Shown: positions 35,213 through 44,112 of the stretch, in pieces
Position numbering within the stretch: position 1 is the first letter of the stretch
How the letters are laid out: each line of letters begins with the position of its first letter
NCBI RefSeq assembly: GCF_013168275.1
Contig: NZ_AP019547.1
Coordinates: 1,736,001 to 1,800,000 of the forward strand
DNA length: 64,000 nt
Source: Candidatus Nitrotoga sp. AM1P
GTDB lineage: Bacteria; Pseudomonadota; Gammaproteobacteria; Burkholderiales; Gallionellaceae
Direction: 5' to 3'
Program-made: the position numbers and the translations under genes
The notes under the pieces: model-generated
Database searches by the model: none
Seen by the model: only the letters and a program-made list of their open reading frames with translations
Told to the model about the DNA's origin: nothing

Positions 35213-37792
35213 TTAGCCTTTATCGAACCTCATTATTCCACCCAAGCAATGAATCTTGATGGTGTCTTTAGCGGCGAAGCGGCCTTCCAGAAGCTGTTTG
35301 GCAAGCGGATTCTCCAGTTGTGACTGAATAGCACGTTTAAGCGGGCGAGCTCCATAAGTAGGATCGAATCCGGCGGTAGCAATTTCCGTCAGAGCGGCAT
35401 CGGTAATTTCAAGTTTCATATCCATCGCAGCTAAGCGGTTTTCCAAATAGCCCAACTGGATACGTGCAATAGCCTTAATATTCTTTTCATCCAGCGCATG
35501 GAACACCACTACTTCGTCTATGCGGTTGATGAATTCAGGACGGAAATAATTCTTTACCTCGCCCATCACAGCCAGTTTGATGACCTGGTAATCGTCGCCT
35601 GATAGCTGTTGGATCATTTGACTGCCAAGGTTCGAAGTCATTACAACCACTGTGTTCTTGAAATCTACGGTACGCCCCTGCCCGTCCGTCATTCGGCCAT
35701 CATCCAGCACTTGCAGAAGTACGTTAAACACATCTGGGTGCGCTTTCTCCACTTCGTCCAATAATATGACGGAATAGGGTTTGCGTCGTACAGCCTCGGT
35801 AAGCCCGCCGCCCTCTTCGTAGCCGACATAGCCGGGCGGCGCACCGATCAGTCGCGACACGGAATGCTTTTCCATGTATTCACTCATGTCGATGCGGATG
35901 AGGTGATCTTCTGAATCGAACAAAAACCCGGCCAACGCCTTACATAATTCGGTCTTGCCGACTCCAGTGGGTCCTAAAAACAGAAAAGATCCATAGGGAC
36001 GGTTAGGATCCCCAAGCCCAGAACGTGAACGACGGATTGCGTCCGAGACCAAGCGTACGGCCTCGTCCTGTCCAACCACGCGCTCGTGCAACTTGGTTTC
36101 CATCTGCAGCAGTTTGTCACGCTCGCCCTGCATCATTTTGGAAACCGGAATACCGGTGGCGCGACTCACCACTTCTGCAATTTCTTCCGCACCCACATGC
36201 GTGCGTAGCAACCGATTCTGAGGTTTGGCTGCCTCTGCCTGATTCGCCTCTTTTAATTTCGCTTCAAGTTGCGGGAGTTTGCCATATTGCAACTCGGCCA
36301 CTTTGTCCAATTTGCCTTCACGTTGCACCCGGATAATTTCGGCACGTACGCGTTCGATTTCTTCCTTTACCTGTGCCGTGCCATGAGCCGAGCCTTTCTC
36401 CGCTTTCCATATCTCTTCCAGGTCGGCATATTCACGCAACAGCTTTTCAATCTCGTCTTCGATAAGTTGCATACGTTTTTTCGATGCCTCATCCTTTTCC
36501 TTCTTTACTGCTTCGCGTTCAATTTTCAACTGAATCAGGCGCCGGTCAAGTTTGTCCATCACTTCCGGTTTGGAGTCAATTTCCATTTTGATACGCGCGG
36601 CGGCTTCGTCGATCAAATCAATTGCCTTATCCGGCAAAAAACGATCAGTTATATAGCGGTGCGACAATTCTGCCGCTGCCACGATAGCCGGATCGGTAAT
36701 CTCCACACCATGGTGCAACTCATATTTTTCCTGCAAACCACGCAAGATAGCGATGGTTGCTTCTACTGTCGGCTCATCCACCAGCACCTTTTGGAAACGA
36801 CGCTCTAGCGCGCCATCTTTTTCAATGTATTTACGGTATTCATCCAGTGTCGTGGCGCCGATGCAATGTAACTCGCCCCGGGCCAACGCTGGTTTCAGCA
36901 TGTTGCCCGCATCCATTGCACCCTCAGCCTTGCCCGCGCCGACCATGGTATGCAGCTCGTCAATAAATACGATGATGCGTCCTTCCTCCATGGCTATTTC
37001 CTTCAGCACAGATTTCAAGCGTTCTTCGAATTCGCCGCGATATTTCGCACCGGCCAGTAGCGCCGCCATATCAAGCGACAACACGCGCTTGCCCTTCAGG
37101 GATTCCGGTACTTCTTCGTTGACAATACGCTGCGCCAAACCTTCCACGATAGCGGTCTTACCCACGCCCGGTTCACCAATCAAAACTGGGTTATTTTTGG
37201 TGCGGCGTTGCAGAACTTGAATAGCGCGACGAATCTCATCGTCACGTCCGATCACCGGATCCAGCTTGCCTTGACGCGCACGCTCGGTCAGGTCCACAGT
37301 ATATTTTTTCAGTGCCTCGCGTTGACCCTCCGCTTCCTGGCTACCCACATTTTGTCCACCACGGACCGCGTTGATTGCTTGCTCCAACGCTGTACGGACG
37401 ACACCGTGCTGCTTCAATAGACGCCCGCATTCACCCTTGTCTTCGGTTAGCGCTAACAAAAACATTTCCGAAGCAATAAATTGGTCGCCACGATTTTGCG
37501 CTTGCTTGTCGGTAAGATTAAACAAATTAGCGAGATCACGTCCAACCTGCACCTCGCCGCCATGTCCTTCCACCTTGGTCAGACGCGCCACACTTTGCGT
37601 CAACGCCTCTTTTAAAGGAACAACATTCCCACCTGCGCGTGCAAGCAGTGAGACCGCGCCACTATCGACATCGTTGAGCAATGCCAGCAATAAATGCTGC
37701 GGCTCAATGAATTGATTGTCACTACCCACAGCCAAACTCTGGGCATCAGACAGCGCCTGTTGCAGCTTAGTCGTAAATTTGTCAAATCGCAT
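35213..37792 (-). CDS. clpB: ATP-dependent disaggregase ClpB
   Basis: 859 aa Hsp100 protein. The N-domain spans residues 1-145. AAA-1 has Walker [10 protein letters not shown] and Walker [14 protein letters not shown]. The middle coiled-coil (about 410-530) with [20 protein letters not shown] distinguishes ClpB from ClpA/ClpC. AAA-2 has [14 protein letters not shown] and [16 protein letters not shown]. It rescues aggregated proteins together with DnaK. It has a sigma-32 promoter 33 bases upstream. Confidence 0.97.
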   Translation of the reverse strand: MRFDKFTTKLQQALSDAQSLAVGSDNQFIEPQHLLLALLNDVDSGAVSLLARAGGNVVPLKEALTQSVARLTKVEGHGGEVQVGRDLANLFNLTDKQAQNRGDQFIASEMFLLALTEDKGECGRLLKQHGVVRTALEQAINAVRGGQNVGSQEAEGQREALKKYTVDLTERARQGKLDPVIGRDDEIRRAIQVLQRRTKNNPVLIGEPGVGKTAIVEGLAQRIVNEEVPESLKGKRVLSLDMAALLAGAKYRGEFEERLKSVLKEIAMEEGRIIVFIDELHTMVGAGKAEGAMDAGNMLKPALARGELHCIGATTLDEYRKYIEKDGALERRFQKVLVDEPTVEATIAILRGLQEKYELHHGVEITDPAIVAAAELSHRYITDRFLPDKAIDLIDEAAARIKMEIDSKPEVMDKLDRRLIQLKIEREAVKKEKDEASKKRMQLIEDEIEKLLREYADLEEIWKAEKGSAHGTAQVKEEIERVRAEIIRVQREGKLDKVAELQYGKLPQLEAKLKEANQAEAAKPQNRLLRTHVGAEEIAEVVSRATGIPVSKMMQGERDKLLQMETKLHERVVGQDEAVRLVSDAIRRSRSGLGDPNRPYGSFLFLGPTGVGKTELCKALAGFLFDSEDHLIRIDMSEYMEKHSVSRLIGAPPGYVGYEEGGGLTEAVRRKPYSVILLDEVEKAHPDVFNVLLQVLDDGRMTDGQGRTVDFKNTVVVMTSNLGSQMIQQLSGDDYQVIKLAVMGEVKNYFRPEFINRIDEVVVFHALDEKNIKAIARIQLGYLENRLAAMDMKLEITDAALTEIATAGFDPTYGARPLKRAIQSQLENPLAKQLLEGRFAAKDTIKIHCLGGIMRFDKG

Positions 37793-38115
37793 AATCGCTC
37801 CTTAAATAAAAGTTATGGATTAATAGATGGGGCAGTTGGCAGAAATTTCAAGTATCCCAAAGCTATAGTTGATAGATTGTGTTGGAACAACAAGACGGAA
37901 GGGCACGAGCCGAAAGGCACAGGCGTATAGTGCAATTTCGGAACTACCCGTCACATGTGCAAGCTACAGGAAATAGCTGAGCGTATAAAAGTTACTTTGA
38001 ATATGTTCCTGTAAAGTATGCGGCTTAATTTTAACAATGTATTGTCGAACTTGAATCCGCCTTCTTATAACTTACCTAAAGCATAGTACTACTTAGCTCA
38101 TGCGACAAAATCAGC
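37793..38115. other. Intergenic region between clpB and the EAL remnant
   Basis: 323 bases. The left 60 hold the clpB promoter; the rest shows no gene. Coding homology to an EAL domain starts abruptly near 38107. Confidence 0.5.
37825..37852 (-). promoter_or_regulatory. Sigma-32 heat-shock promoter of clpB
   Basis: Read on the minus strand: CTTGAAA, 13 bases, CCCCATCT. This matches the RpoH consensus (CTTGAAA, 11-16 bases, CCCCATNT) at every defined position. It ends 32 bases before the clpB ATG. Confidence 0.9.
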
Positions 38116-38499
38116 ATGCAGAATGCCGGGCCTATTAATTCCATGTTTCATACACTTGCAGATTTGGGCGTAAAGCTTTCGATCGATGATTTCGGTACCG
38201 GCTATTCCAGCCTGAGTTACCTGAGACAATTCCCGATCGGCAGCCTGAAGGTCGACCAGTCGTTCGTAAGCCAGATGTGCCGCAACCCGGACGATGCTAC
38301 CGTCGTCAGTGCCGTGATAAGCATGGGTAAAAGTCTCAAGAAACGCATCATTGCGGAGGACATAGAAACACGAGAGCAATACGAATTTCTGCTGGCTCAG
38401 GATTGCGGCGAAGGTCAAGGCTACTACTTTAATCATCCATTGGCAGCAAAGGAGCCGACCGCCTTATTGCAAACTGGCATTTCACTTATTGCGGATTAA
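38116..38499 (+). pseudogene. C-terminal remnant of an EAL phosphodiesterase
   Basis: 127 codons from MQNAGPINSMFHTLADLGVK to the stop. It has the EAL-domain C-terminal half: LSIDDFGTGYSSLSYLRQFP, LKVDQSFV, and GCGEGQGY-like DCGEGQGYYFNHPL. The EAL signature itself and any upstream GGDEF/PAS parts are missing; homology starts right at the LMQNA position of the family. The DDFGTGYSS metal/catalytic segment is intact but the domain is incomplete, so the product is very probably inactive. Confidence 0.8.
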
Positions 38500-38703
38500 A
38501 ACTAAATAATCCATCAGCAGATTTTCACCAGAACGAGCATTACGGGTGGATGTCTGATGATAGCTCATAATTATTCGAATCAAGCTATACATCGTCATGA
38601 GCTCGGTTGGTATAGTGGAATCCAACTACTTACTATAAGCAGCGAATTGTTTTTAATAACATTGATGCGTGAATACAGCTAGTGACAAGTAACCAAGGCG
38701 AGT

Positions 38704-41685
38704 GTGCTTTCTCCATATGAACAAATCCTTCAGGCTAGCCAGGTGCAACAGCCTTCGTCCGTAGCAATATCGATAATGTCGCTTACCCATGTAAAAAATA
38801 TGATGAAAAATTTAACCATTCAATCGCGCTTGATCTTCTATTTTTGTTTGATGGGAGCTACCTTGCTGGGAATCGGATCGGTTGTCCTTTTTGAAATGAA
38901 CAGCGCTAAAGACAGCCTTAAAACTATTTATGATGACCGCCTCCTTGCGCTTGATCAAATAACGGATATTGAATCGCTGATACTGGAAAACCGCCTCGTT
39001 ATAGCGGGTAGTCTGGTGACGCCGACGCCTGATATGATTAGACTTAATACCGCAAAGATCGAAAAAAATATCGCGGAAATCGAAAAAATATGGAAAGCCT
39101 ACATGGCCAACCATCTCACGTCTGAGGAAAAGGTACTGGCGGCGAAATTTGTCGATGACCGTAATAAATTAGTTACTCAAGGTCTGAAGCCAGTAATAGT
39201 CGCATTGCGGGCCAATGACATCAAGAAAGCAAATCAAATCGTCGTGGAAGATATCCAGCTCCTTTATCAACCAGTTGGGAATGGTATCAAGACACTCGGC
39301 AAGCTGCAATTGACCGTGGCAAAGCAGAAATATGATGAGATACGTGGCCACTACGAGACTATTCGTAACATTTCAATCGCTACGGCAATCATTGGTTTAG
39401 GGTTCGTTCTATGGATTGGATTTCTGCTTGTCCGCGCCATTATTCGTATCGCAGGTGATGCCAGGGAAATCACCGATCGTAGAAATTATGAGCGCGAAAT
39501 TCTTGCGACGCGAAACCAGCTGCAAGCTACGCTCAATGCGATCCCCGACTTGCTGTTCGAGCTAGGATTGGACGGACGTTATTATTCTTATCATTCTCCG
39601 CATGTTGAATTACTAGCGGCCCCGCAGGAAGAACTTCTTGGTAAAACAATATTTGAAGTCCTCCCGGCCGATGCAGCGGATATCGGAATGTCCGCATTAC
39701 TAGAGGCTAATGAAAAAGGTCGTTCACAAGGCAAACAATTCGAGCTTATACTTCCGCAAGGCAAGTTGTGGTTCGAACTGTCTATCTCCCGTATGCCTAC
39801 TGAGCTTGGCCAGGAACCACGTTTCATTTGTCTTTCGCGCGATATTACAGAACGCAAGCAAGCCGAGCATGAATTGACCCGCTTAGGGCGTGTTCTCGAC
39901 GAGTCATCGAACGAAATTTATGTGTTCAATGCGCAGACATTGCATTTCACCATGGTCAACGCCGAGGCGCAGCGCAACTTGGGTTATTCCATGGATGAAC
40001 TCAAGGGGTTGACAGTGTTAGACCTCGAACCCAATCTTACACATAACCTATTCGAGCAGCGTATCAGCACTCTCCGGCTTGGAAAGCAGGACGTTGTGAT
40101 TTACGAGGCCGAGCATCGAAGGAAGAATCAGAGCCTCTATCCCATAGAGGCCCGTCTACATCTACCAGCCAAAGAATATCCACCAGTATTTGTCGCTATT
40201 ATCCAGGACATCACCGAACGCAAAAATATCGAATGCATGAAAAGCGAATTTATTTCTACCGTCAGCCATGAGCTGCGCACGCCGCTGACCTCCATCCGAG
40301 GTGCGCTCGGGCTTGTCGCCGGTGGAGCGGCGGGTGATCTGCCACCGCAAGCCAAGGTGCTGGTGGACATTGCGCACAAGAATAGCGAACGCTTGATTCT
40401 GTTAGTCAATGATATTCTCGATATGGAAAAAATCGAGGCCGGCAAGATGGATATTCACTGTAAACCGGTTGAATTGATGCCTCTCTTACATCAGGCGCTG
40501 GAAGCAAATTGCGCCTATGGTGAGCAGTTCAATGTGAGCTATGAACTGGAAAACGATGTGCCGGACATCATGGTGAATGTGGATGCTAACCGTTTGATGC
40601 AGATTCTGGCCAATCTGCTCTCCAATGCCGCCAAATTTTCGTTCGCGGGCGATAAAGTGATGGTTGCCGTTATTGTCAGCGGCAACCGGGTTCGTGTGGC
40701 CGTGAAGGATCATGGCAGCGGCATTGCCGAGCCATTCCGTAACCAGATTTTCCAGAAATTCGCCCAAGGTGATTCCTCTGACTCCCGCAAGAAAGGGGGC
40801 ACGGGCTTGGGGCTTTCCATCACTCGGGCGATTGTCGAAAAGATGGGCGGTATGATCGGTTTTAGTTCAGAACCCAATGTGTTGACCACTTTCTTTATCG
40901 AATTTCCGATAGAGGCAAAGATAGCCGACCTCTCTTCTGACAAGACTGAAGAAAAAAGCAAGCGAATCCTCATTTGTGAGGACGATCGCCTCATCGCCGC
41001 GTTGCTACACTTTATGTTGGAACAGGATGGCTTCGTGGCCGATGTTGCCTACGATACCGTACAGGCAAAACACATGCTGGCACAGAATCATTATGCGGCC
41101 ATGACGCTTGATCTGTCGCTACCTGGCCAGGACGGCATCGCGTTTATCCGTGAACTGCGCATGGAGGAGAAAACCGCCAAATTACCGATCGTAGTGGTTT
41201 CGGCCCGAGCGATTGCGGGCAGCCTGGAATTGAATGGCGAGGCGTACAGTGTAATTGACTGGATCCCCAAGCCGATTGACAAAGAGCAGATGGTGTTGGC
41301 GATAAGGCGCGCAGTGGGGCGATTTTCCGGCATCCGTCCTCGAGTACTGCATGTCGAAGACGATCCTGATATCTTTAACGTGATGCATGGCCTCGTAGGT
41401 GATATGGCTGATCTTGATCATGCAGGCATGCTTGCCGAGGCGAAACACTTGCTTAAGCAGTGCCGTTACGACCTGGTAATCCTCGACCTCACCTTGCCCG
41501 ACGGTTCGGGTCAAGAACTTTTATCCCTATTGAATGGCGCAACGCCACCGATCCCGGTGATGGTATTTTCAGCCCGTGAAATTGAGCGAGAAGAAATCCG
41601 GAACGTGGCTTCCTTGATGGTGAAATCGCGTACCAGCGATGCACAATTGCTGGCAACCATAAAACGATTGATCGGAATTGAATAG
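38704..41685 (+). CDS. Hybrid sensor histidine kinase (4HB-PAS-PAS-HisKA-HATPase-REC-REC)
   Basis: 993 aa if started at GTG 38704 (AAGG 5 bases upstream); ATG 38776 or a later ATG would also keep the whole protein. Two transmembrane helices (about 42-63 and 222-245) flank a periplasmic four-helix ligand-sensor domain. Two PAS domains follow, then the H-box FISTVSHELRTPLTS, N-box LLSNAAKFS, and G-boxes VKDHGSGI and GTGLGLSI. Two receiver domains end it; phospho-acceptors are in MTLDLSLPGQDG and LVILDLTLPDGSG. It probably starts the phosphorelay served by the downstream receiver and Hpt proteins. Confidence 0.92.
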   Translation: MLSPYEQILQASQVQQPSSVAISIMSLTHVKNMMKNLTIQSRLIFYFCLMGATLLGIGSVVLFEMNSAKDSLKTIYDDRLLALDQITDIESLILENRLVIAGSLVTPTPDMIRLNTAKIEKNIAEIEKIWKAYMANHLTSEEKVLAAKFVDDRNKLVTQGLKPVIVALRANDIKKANQIVVEDIQLLYQPVGNGIKTLGKLQLTVAKQKYDEIRGHYETIRNISIATAIIGLGFVLWIGFLLVRAIIRIAGDAREITDRRNYEREILATRNQLQATLNAIPDLLFELGLDGRYYSYHSPHVELLAAPQEELLGKTIFEVLPADAADIGMSALLEANEKGRSQGKQFELILPQGKLWFELSISRMPTELGQEPRFICLSRDITERKQAEHELTRLGRVLDESSNEIYVFNAQTLHFTMVNAEAQRNLGYSMDELKGLTVLDLEPNLTHNLFEQRISTLRLGKQDVVIYEAEHRRKNQSLYPIEARLHLPAKEYPPVFVAIIQDITERKNIECMKSEFISTVSHELRTPLTSIRGALGLVAGGAAGDLPPQAKVLVDIAHKNSERLILLVNDILDMEKIEAGKMDIHCKPVELMPLLHQALEANCAYGEQFNVSYELENDVPDIMVNVDANRLMQILANLLSNAAKFSFAGDKVMVAVIVSGNRVRVAVKDHGSGIAEPFRNQIFQKFAQGDSSDSRKKGGTGLGLSITRAIVEKMGGMIGFSSEPNVLTTFFIEFPIEAKIADLSSDKTEEKSKRILICEDDRLIAALLHFMLEQDGFVADVAYDTVQAKHMLAQNHYAAMTLDLSLPGQDGIAFIRELRMEEKTAKLPIVVVSARAIAGSLELNGEAYSVIDWIPKPIDKEQMVLAIRRAVGRFSGIRPRVLHVEDDPDIFNVMHGLVGDMADLDHAGMLAEAKHLLKQCRYDLVILDLTLPDGSGQELLSLLNGATPPIPVMVFSAREIEREEIRNVASLMVKSRTSDAQLLATIKRLIGIE

Positions 41686-41686
41686 C

Positions 41687-41824
41687 ATGGTGAAATCAGG
41701 AAAAGATCCGGTAATAGTGGTAGATAGAGACAATATGATGTGTGAGGTACCGAAGTGTATTTTGCATAGCGAGGACTATCCAGTAATTGACGAAGCATCC
41801 AACAACCAGAGTACACATGAATAA
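41687..41824 (+). pseudogene. Truncated receiver-domain remnant
   Basis: 45 codons: DPVIVVDRDNMMCEVPKCIL then HSEDYPVIDEASNNQSTHE and a stop. This looks like the first ~40 residues of a CheY-type REC domain (VVDxDNMMREVLKxIL, YxVIGEASNGxEA), with the acidic pocket changed (DR instead of DD). It has no phospho-acceptor. It lies one base after the kinase stop and is probably a decayed third response regulator. Confidence 0.55.
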
Positions 41825-41932
41825 AGTATCTGCCACGATAGAAAAAGAAGCGAGTGGTTTTATGAGCAAGTCACTTCATCCTGCCAGCGTCTTGGACAAG
41901 ATAGCGATATTTCTCAAGAGAAAGGGATCGTA

Positions 41933-42322
41933 ATGGCAGACAAGTTGGTGCGTATTTTGTACGTGGAAGATGAACCGGATATCCAGATGGTGGCGCAGCT
42001 CGCCTTGGAAGCGCTGGGCGGATATACCATGGCGATATGCAGTTCGGGTGATGAGGCTTTACAACTGGCACCAGCGTTTCAACCCCAGCTATTTTTGCTG
42101 GACGTGATGATGCCGGGTATGGATGGGCCAAGCACGCTCAAAATGTTGCGTACCCTGCCTCAATTTACCCACACACCAGTAATTTTTATGACCGCCAAGG
42201 TTCAGCCCGGTGAGGTTGCAGGTTACAAGGAGCTCGGAGTAATCGATGTCATTCCCAAGCCTTTCGATCCGATGATGCTGGCAAGCAGGGTGGAGGAGAT
42301 ATGGGGGCACTATCATGACTGA
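41933..42322 (+). CDS. Stand-alone CheY-like response regulator
   Basis: 129 aa REC domain only. RILYVEDEPDIQ has the acidic pocket; the phospho-acceptor is D57 in LFLLDVMMPGMDG, with FMTAK and IPKPFDPM supplying the conserved Thr and Lys. It begins right after a 23-codon open frame (41864-41935) whose stop overlaps its ATG (TAATG). It overlaps the Hpt-GGDEF gene by 8 bases, so the two are translationally coupled. Confidence 0.9.
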   Translation: MADKLVRILYVEDEPDIQMVAQLALEALGGYTMAICSSGDEALQLAPAFQPQLFLLDVMMPGMDGPSTLKMLRTLPQFTHTPVIFMTAKVQPGEVAGYKELGVIDVIPKPFDPMMLASRVEEIWGHYHD

Positions 42323-43994
42323 TCCAAGCGTGCTGCAAGCAAAGTTAGAACGCCTATGCGATGTTTACGCCGCACAATTGCCTGAAAAACTCAAGCATAT
42401 CGAGCAAATGTGGGAGCAGTTGCCTCAGGATAATTGGGATGGGGAGGGTTTTCAAACCTTACATCGCATGGTGCATAGTTTGACCGGTTCAGGAAAAACC
42501 TTCGGGTTTGCCTTACTCAGTGATGTGGCACGCAATCTGGAAGAACATCTAAAGCAGATTGTTCAGACAGAAACAGCATTGAACGAAGATCAACGTCAGC
42601 ATATACAGAAATTGATGAGTGAGCTACGTCAAGTCGCTATTTACCGAGAGGCTTTGTTTAATAACCAGGCTGATTCGATCGCAATTGCGCCACCCAGCTA
42701 CGATGCTCTCAGTCCTCGTCGCATTTTTTTATTGGAGGATGATCCCGAACAGGCAGAAGAACTGAAAGTTCAACTCGGCTATTTTGGCTATGAAGTCACG
42801 GTGTTCAATACGCTGGCTGATTTCCGGGTTGCCATGCAGCAAACTGTTGACGTAGTCATACTAACGGACATTTCTTTCCCCGATAATAGTTTGGGTGGGG
42901 TTGAGGTCGTAAAGGAAATTCAGGCAGGACGAGAGACGCCTCTCCCTGTGATTTTTATCTCTGCGAACGATGAGTTTGTGATACGACTTGAAGCGGCACG
43001 CGCGGGTGGCATTGCCTATTTAAGCAAACCGCTAAATATCGGCAAACTAATTGATAAACTCGATGCTCTGACATCGACTTTATCAACTGTGCCGTACCGT
43101 GTCATGATTATTGATGATTCAGTAGATATTTCTACCTATTACAGCGAAGTATTGGAACAGGCTGGAATGGTGTCAATGGTAGTTCACAACCCGCTTAATG
43201 TGATCAAAACTTTACTTGAGTTTGCTCCCGATCTGATCTTAATCGATCTTTATATGCCGAAATGCAATGGGATGGATTTAGCCAAGGTCATTCGACAACT
43301 TGATGCCTTCGTCAGCATTCCGATTGTATTTCTTTCGGCCGAAATTGATCTCGACAAGCAGTTGGTCGCCATGAGCTTGGGTGGTGACGATTTTCTTGCC
43401 AAGCCAATACTACCGCAGCATCTGATTTCTTCCGTGAATAGCCGTATTCGACGATCTCTCATTCTGCGTTCCCTCGTGCTGCGCGATAGTTTGACCGGAT
43501 TGTTCAATCACACTGCTATAAAAGATGAGTTGGACCGCGAAGTTGTTAGATCAAAACGACATGGAACATCCTTAGCTTTTGCGATGATTGACATTGATCA
43601 CTTCAAACAGATCAATGACACCTATGGCCATCCTATTGGGGATCGTGTAATTAAAAGCCTTGCGCGTTTACTGAAACAACGGTTGCGCGCAAGTGACTTG
43701 GTGGGACGATATGGAGGCGAAGAATTTGCGGTAATCCTGGTGAATGCCGATAGAGCGACGGCATTACAAGTGCTGGATACTATCCGCAAGGACTTCTCCC
43801 AATTGCGTTACCTGTCGGATAGAAAAGAATTTACCGTTACGTTTAGTTGTGGGATCGCTGATATATCTCAGTTTCGCGATGTTACCAAACTAATTGAGGC
43901 ATCAGACAAGGCTCTTTATAATGCCAAACATGCCGGGCGCAATCAGGTGGTATTGTCGGATGCTCCTGTAGCGGAAGCTGCGAGTTCTATCTAA
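42315..43994 (+). CDS. Hpt-REC-REC-GGDEF phosphorelay diguanylate cyclase
   Basis: 559 aa. An N-terminal Hpt domain has the phospho-accepting H54 in HSLTGSGKTFGF. REC1 begins RRIFLLEDDPEQ and its acceptor region is TDISFPDNSLGG. REC2 begins MIIDDSVDIS with acceptor in LILIDLYMPKCNG. The GGDEF domain carries GGEEF in GRYGGEEFAVIL and an RxxD I-site (RASD) five residues upstream. The domain set lets it take phosphate from the neighbouring kinases and turn it into c-di-GMP synthesis. Translation is coupled to the CheY-like gene. Confidence 0.9.
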   Translation: MTDPSVLQAKLERLCDVYAAQLPEKLKHIEQMWEQLPQDNWDGEGFQTLHRMVHSLTGSGKTFGFALLSDVARNLEEHLKQIVQTETALNEDQRQHIQKLMSELRQVAIYREALFNNQADSIAIAPPSYDALSPRRIFLLEDDPEQAEELKVQLGYFGYEVTVFNTLADFRVAMQQTVDVVILTDISFPDNSLGGVEVVKEIQAGRETPLPVIFISANDEFVIRLEAARAGGIAYLSKPLNIGKLIDKLDALTSTLSTVPYRVMIIDDSVDISTYYSEVLEQAGMVSMVVHNPLNVIKTLLEFAPDLILIDLYMPKCNGMDLAKVIRQLDAFVSIPIVFLSAEIDLDKQLVAMSLGGDDFLAKPILPQHLISSVNSRIRRSLILRSLVLRDSLTGLFNHTAIKDELDREVVRSKRHGTSLAFAMIDIDHFKQINDTYGHPIGDRVIKSLARLLKQRLRASDLVGRYGGEEFAVILVNADRATALQVLDTIRKDFSQLRYLSDRKEFTVTFSCGIADISQFRDVTKLIEASDKALYNAKHAGRNQVVLSDAPVAEAASSI

Positions 43995-44112
43995 TCAATT
44001 TATTTGTCAGAAAAGTGAATCCGCCTAGTTAGAATACGTACTAAATGGGCGAAAATTAGCGAATAATGCGCCCCTACGTAAGTTTGGATTATCCAGGCTG
44101 CCAGGAGCGTAC

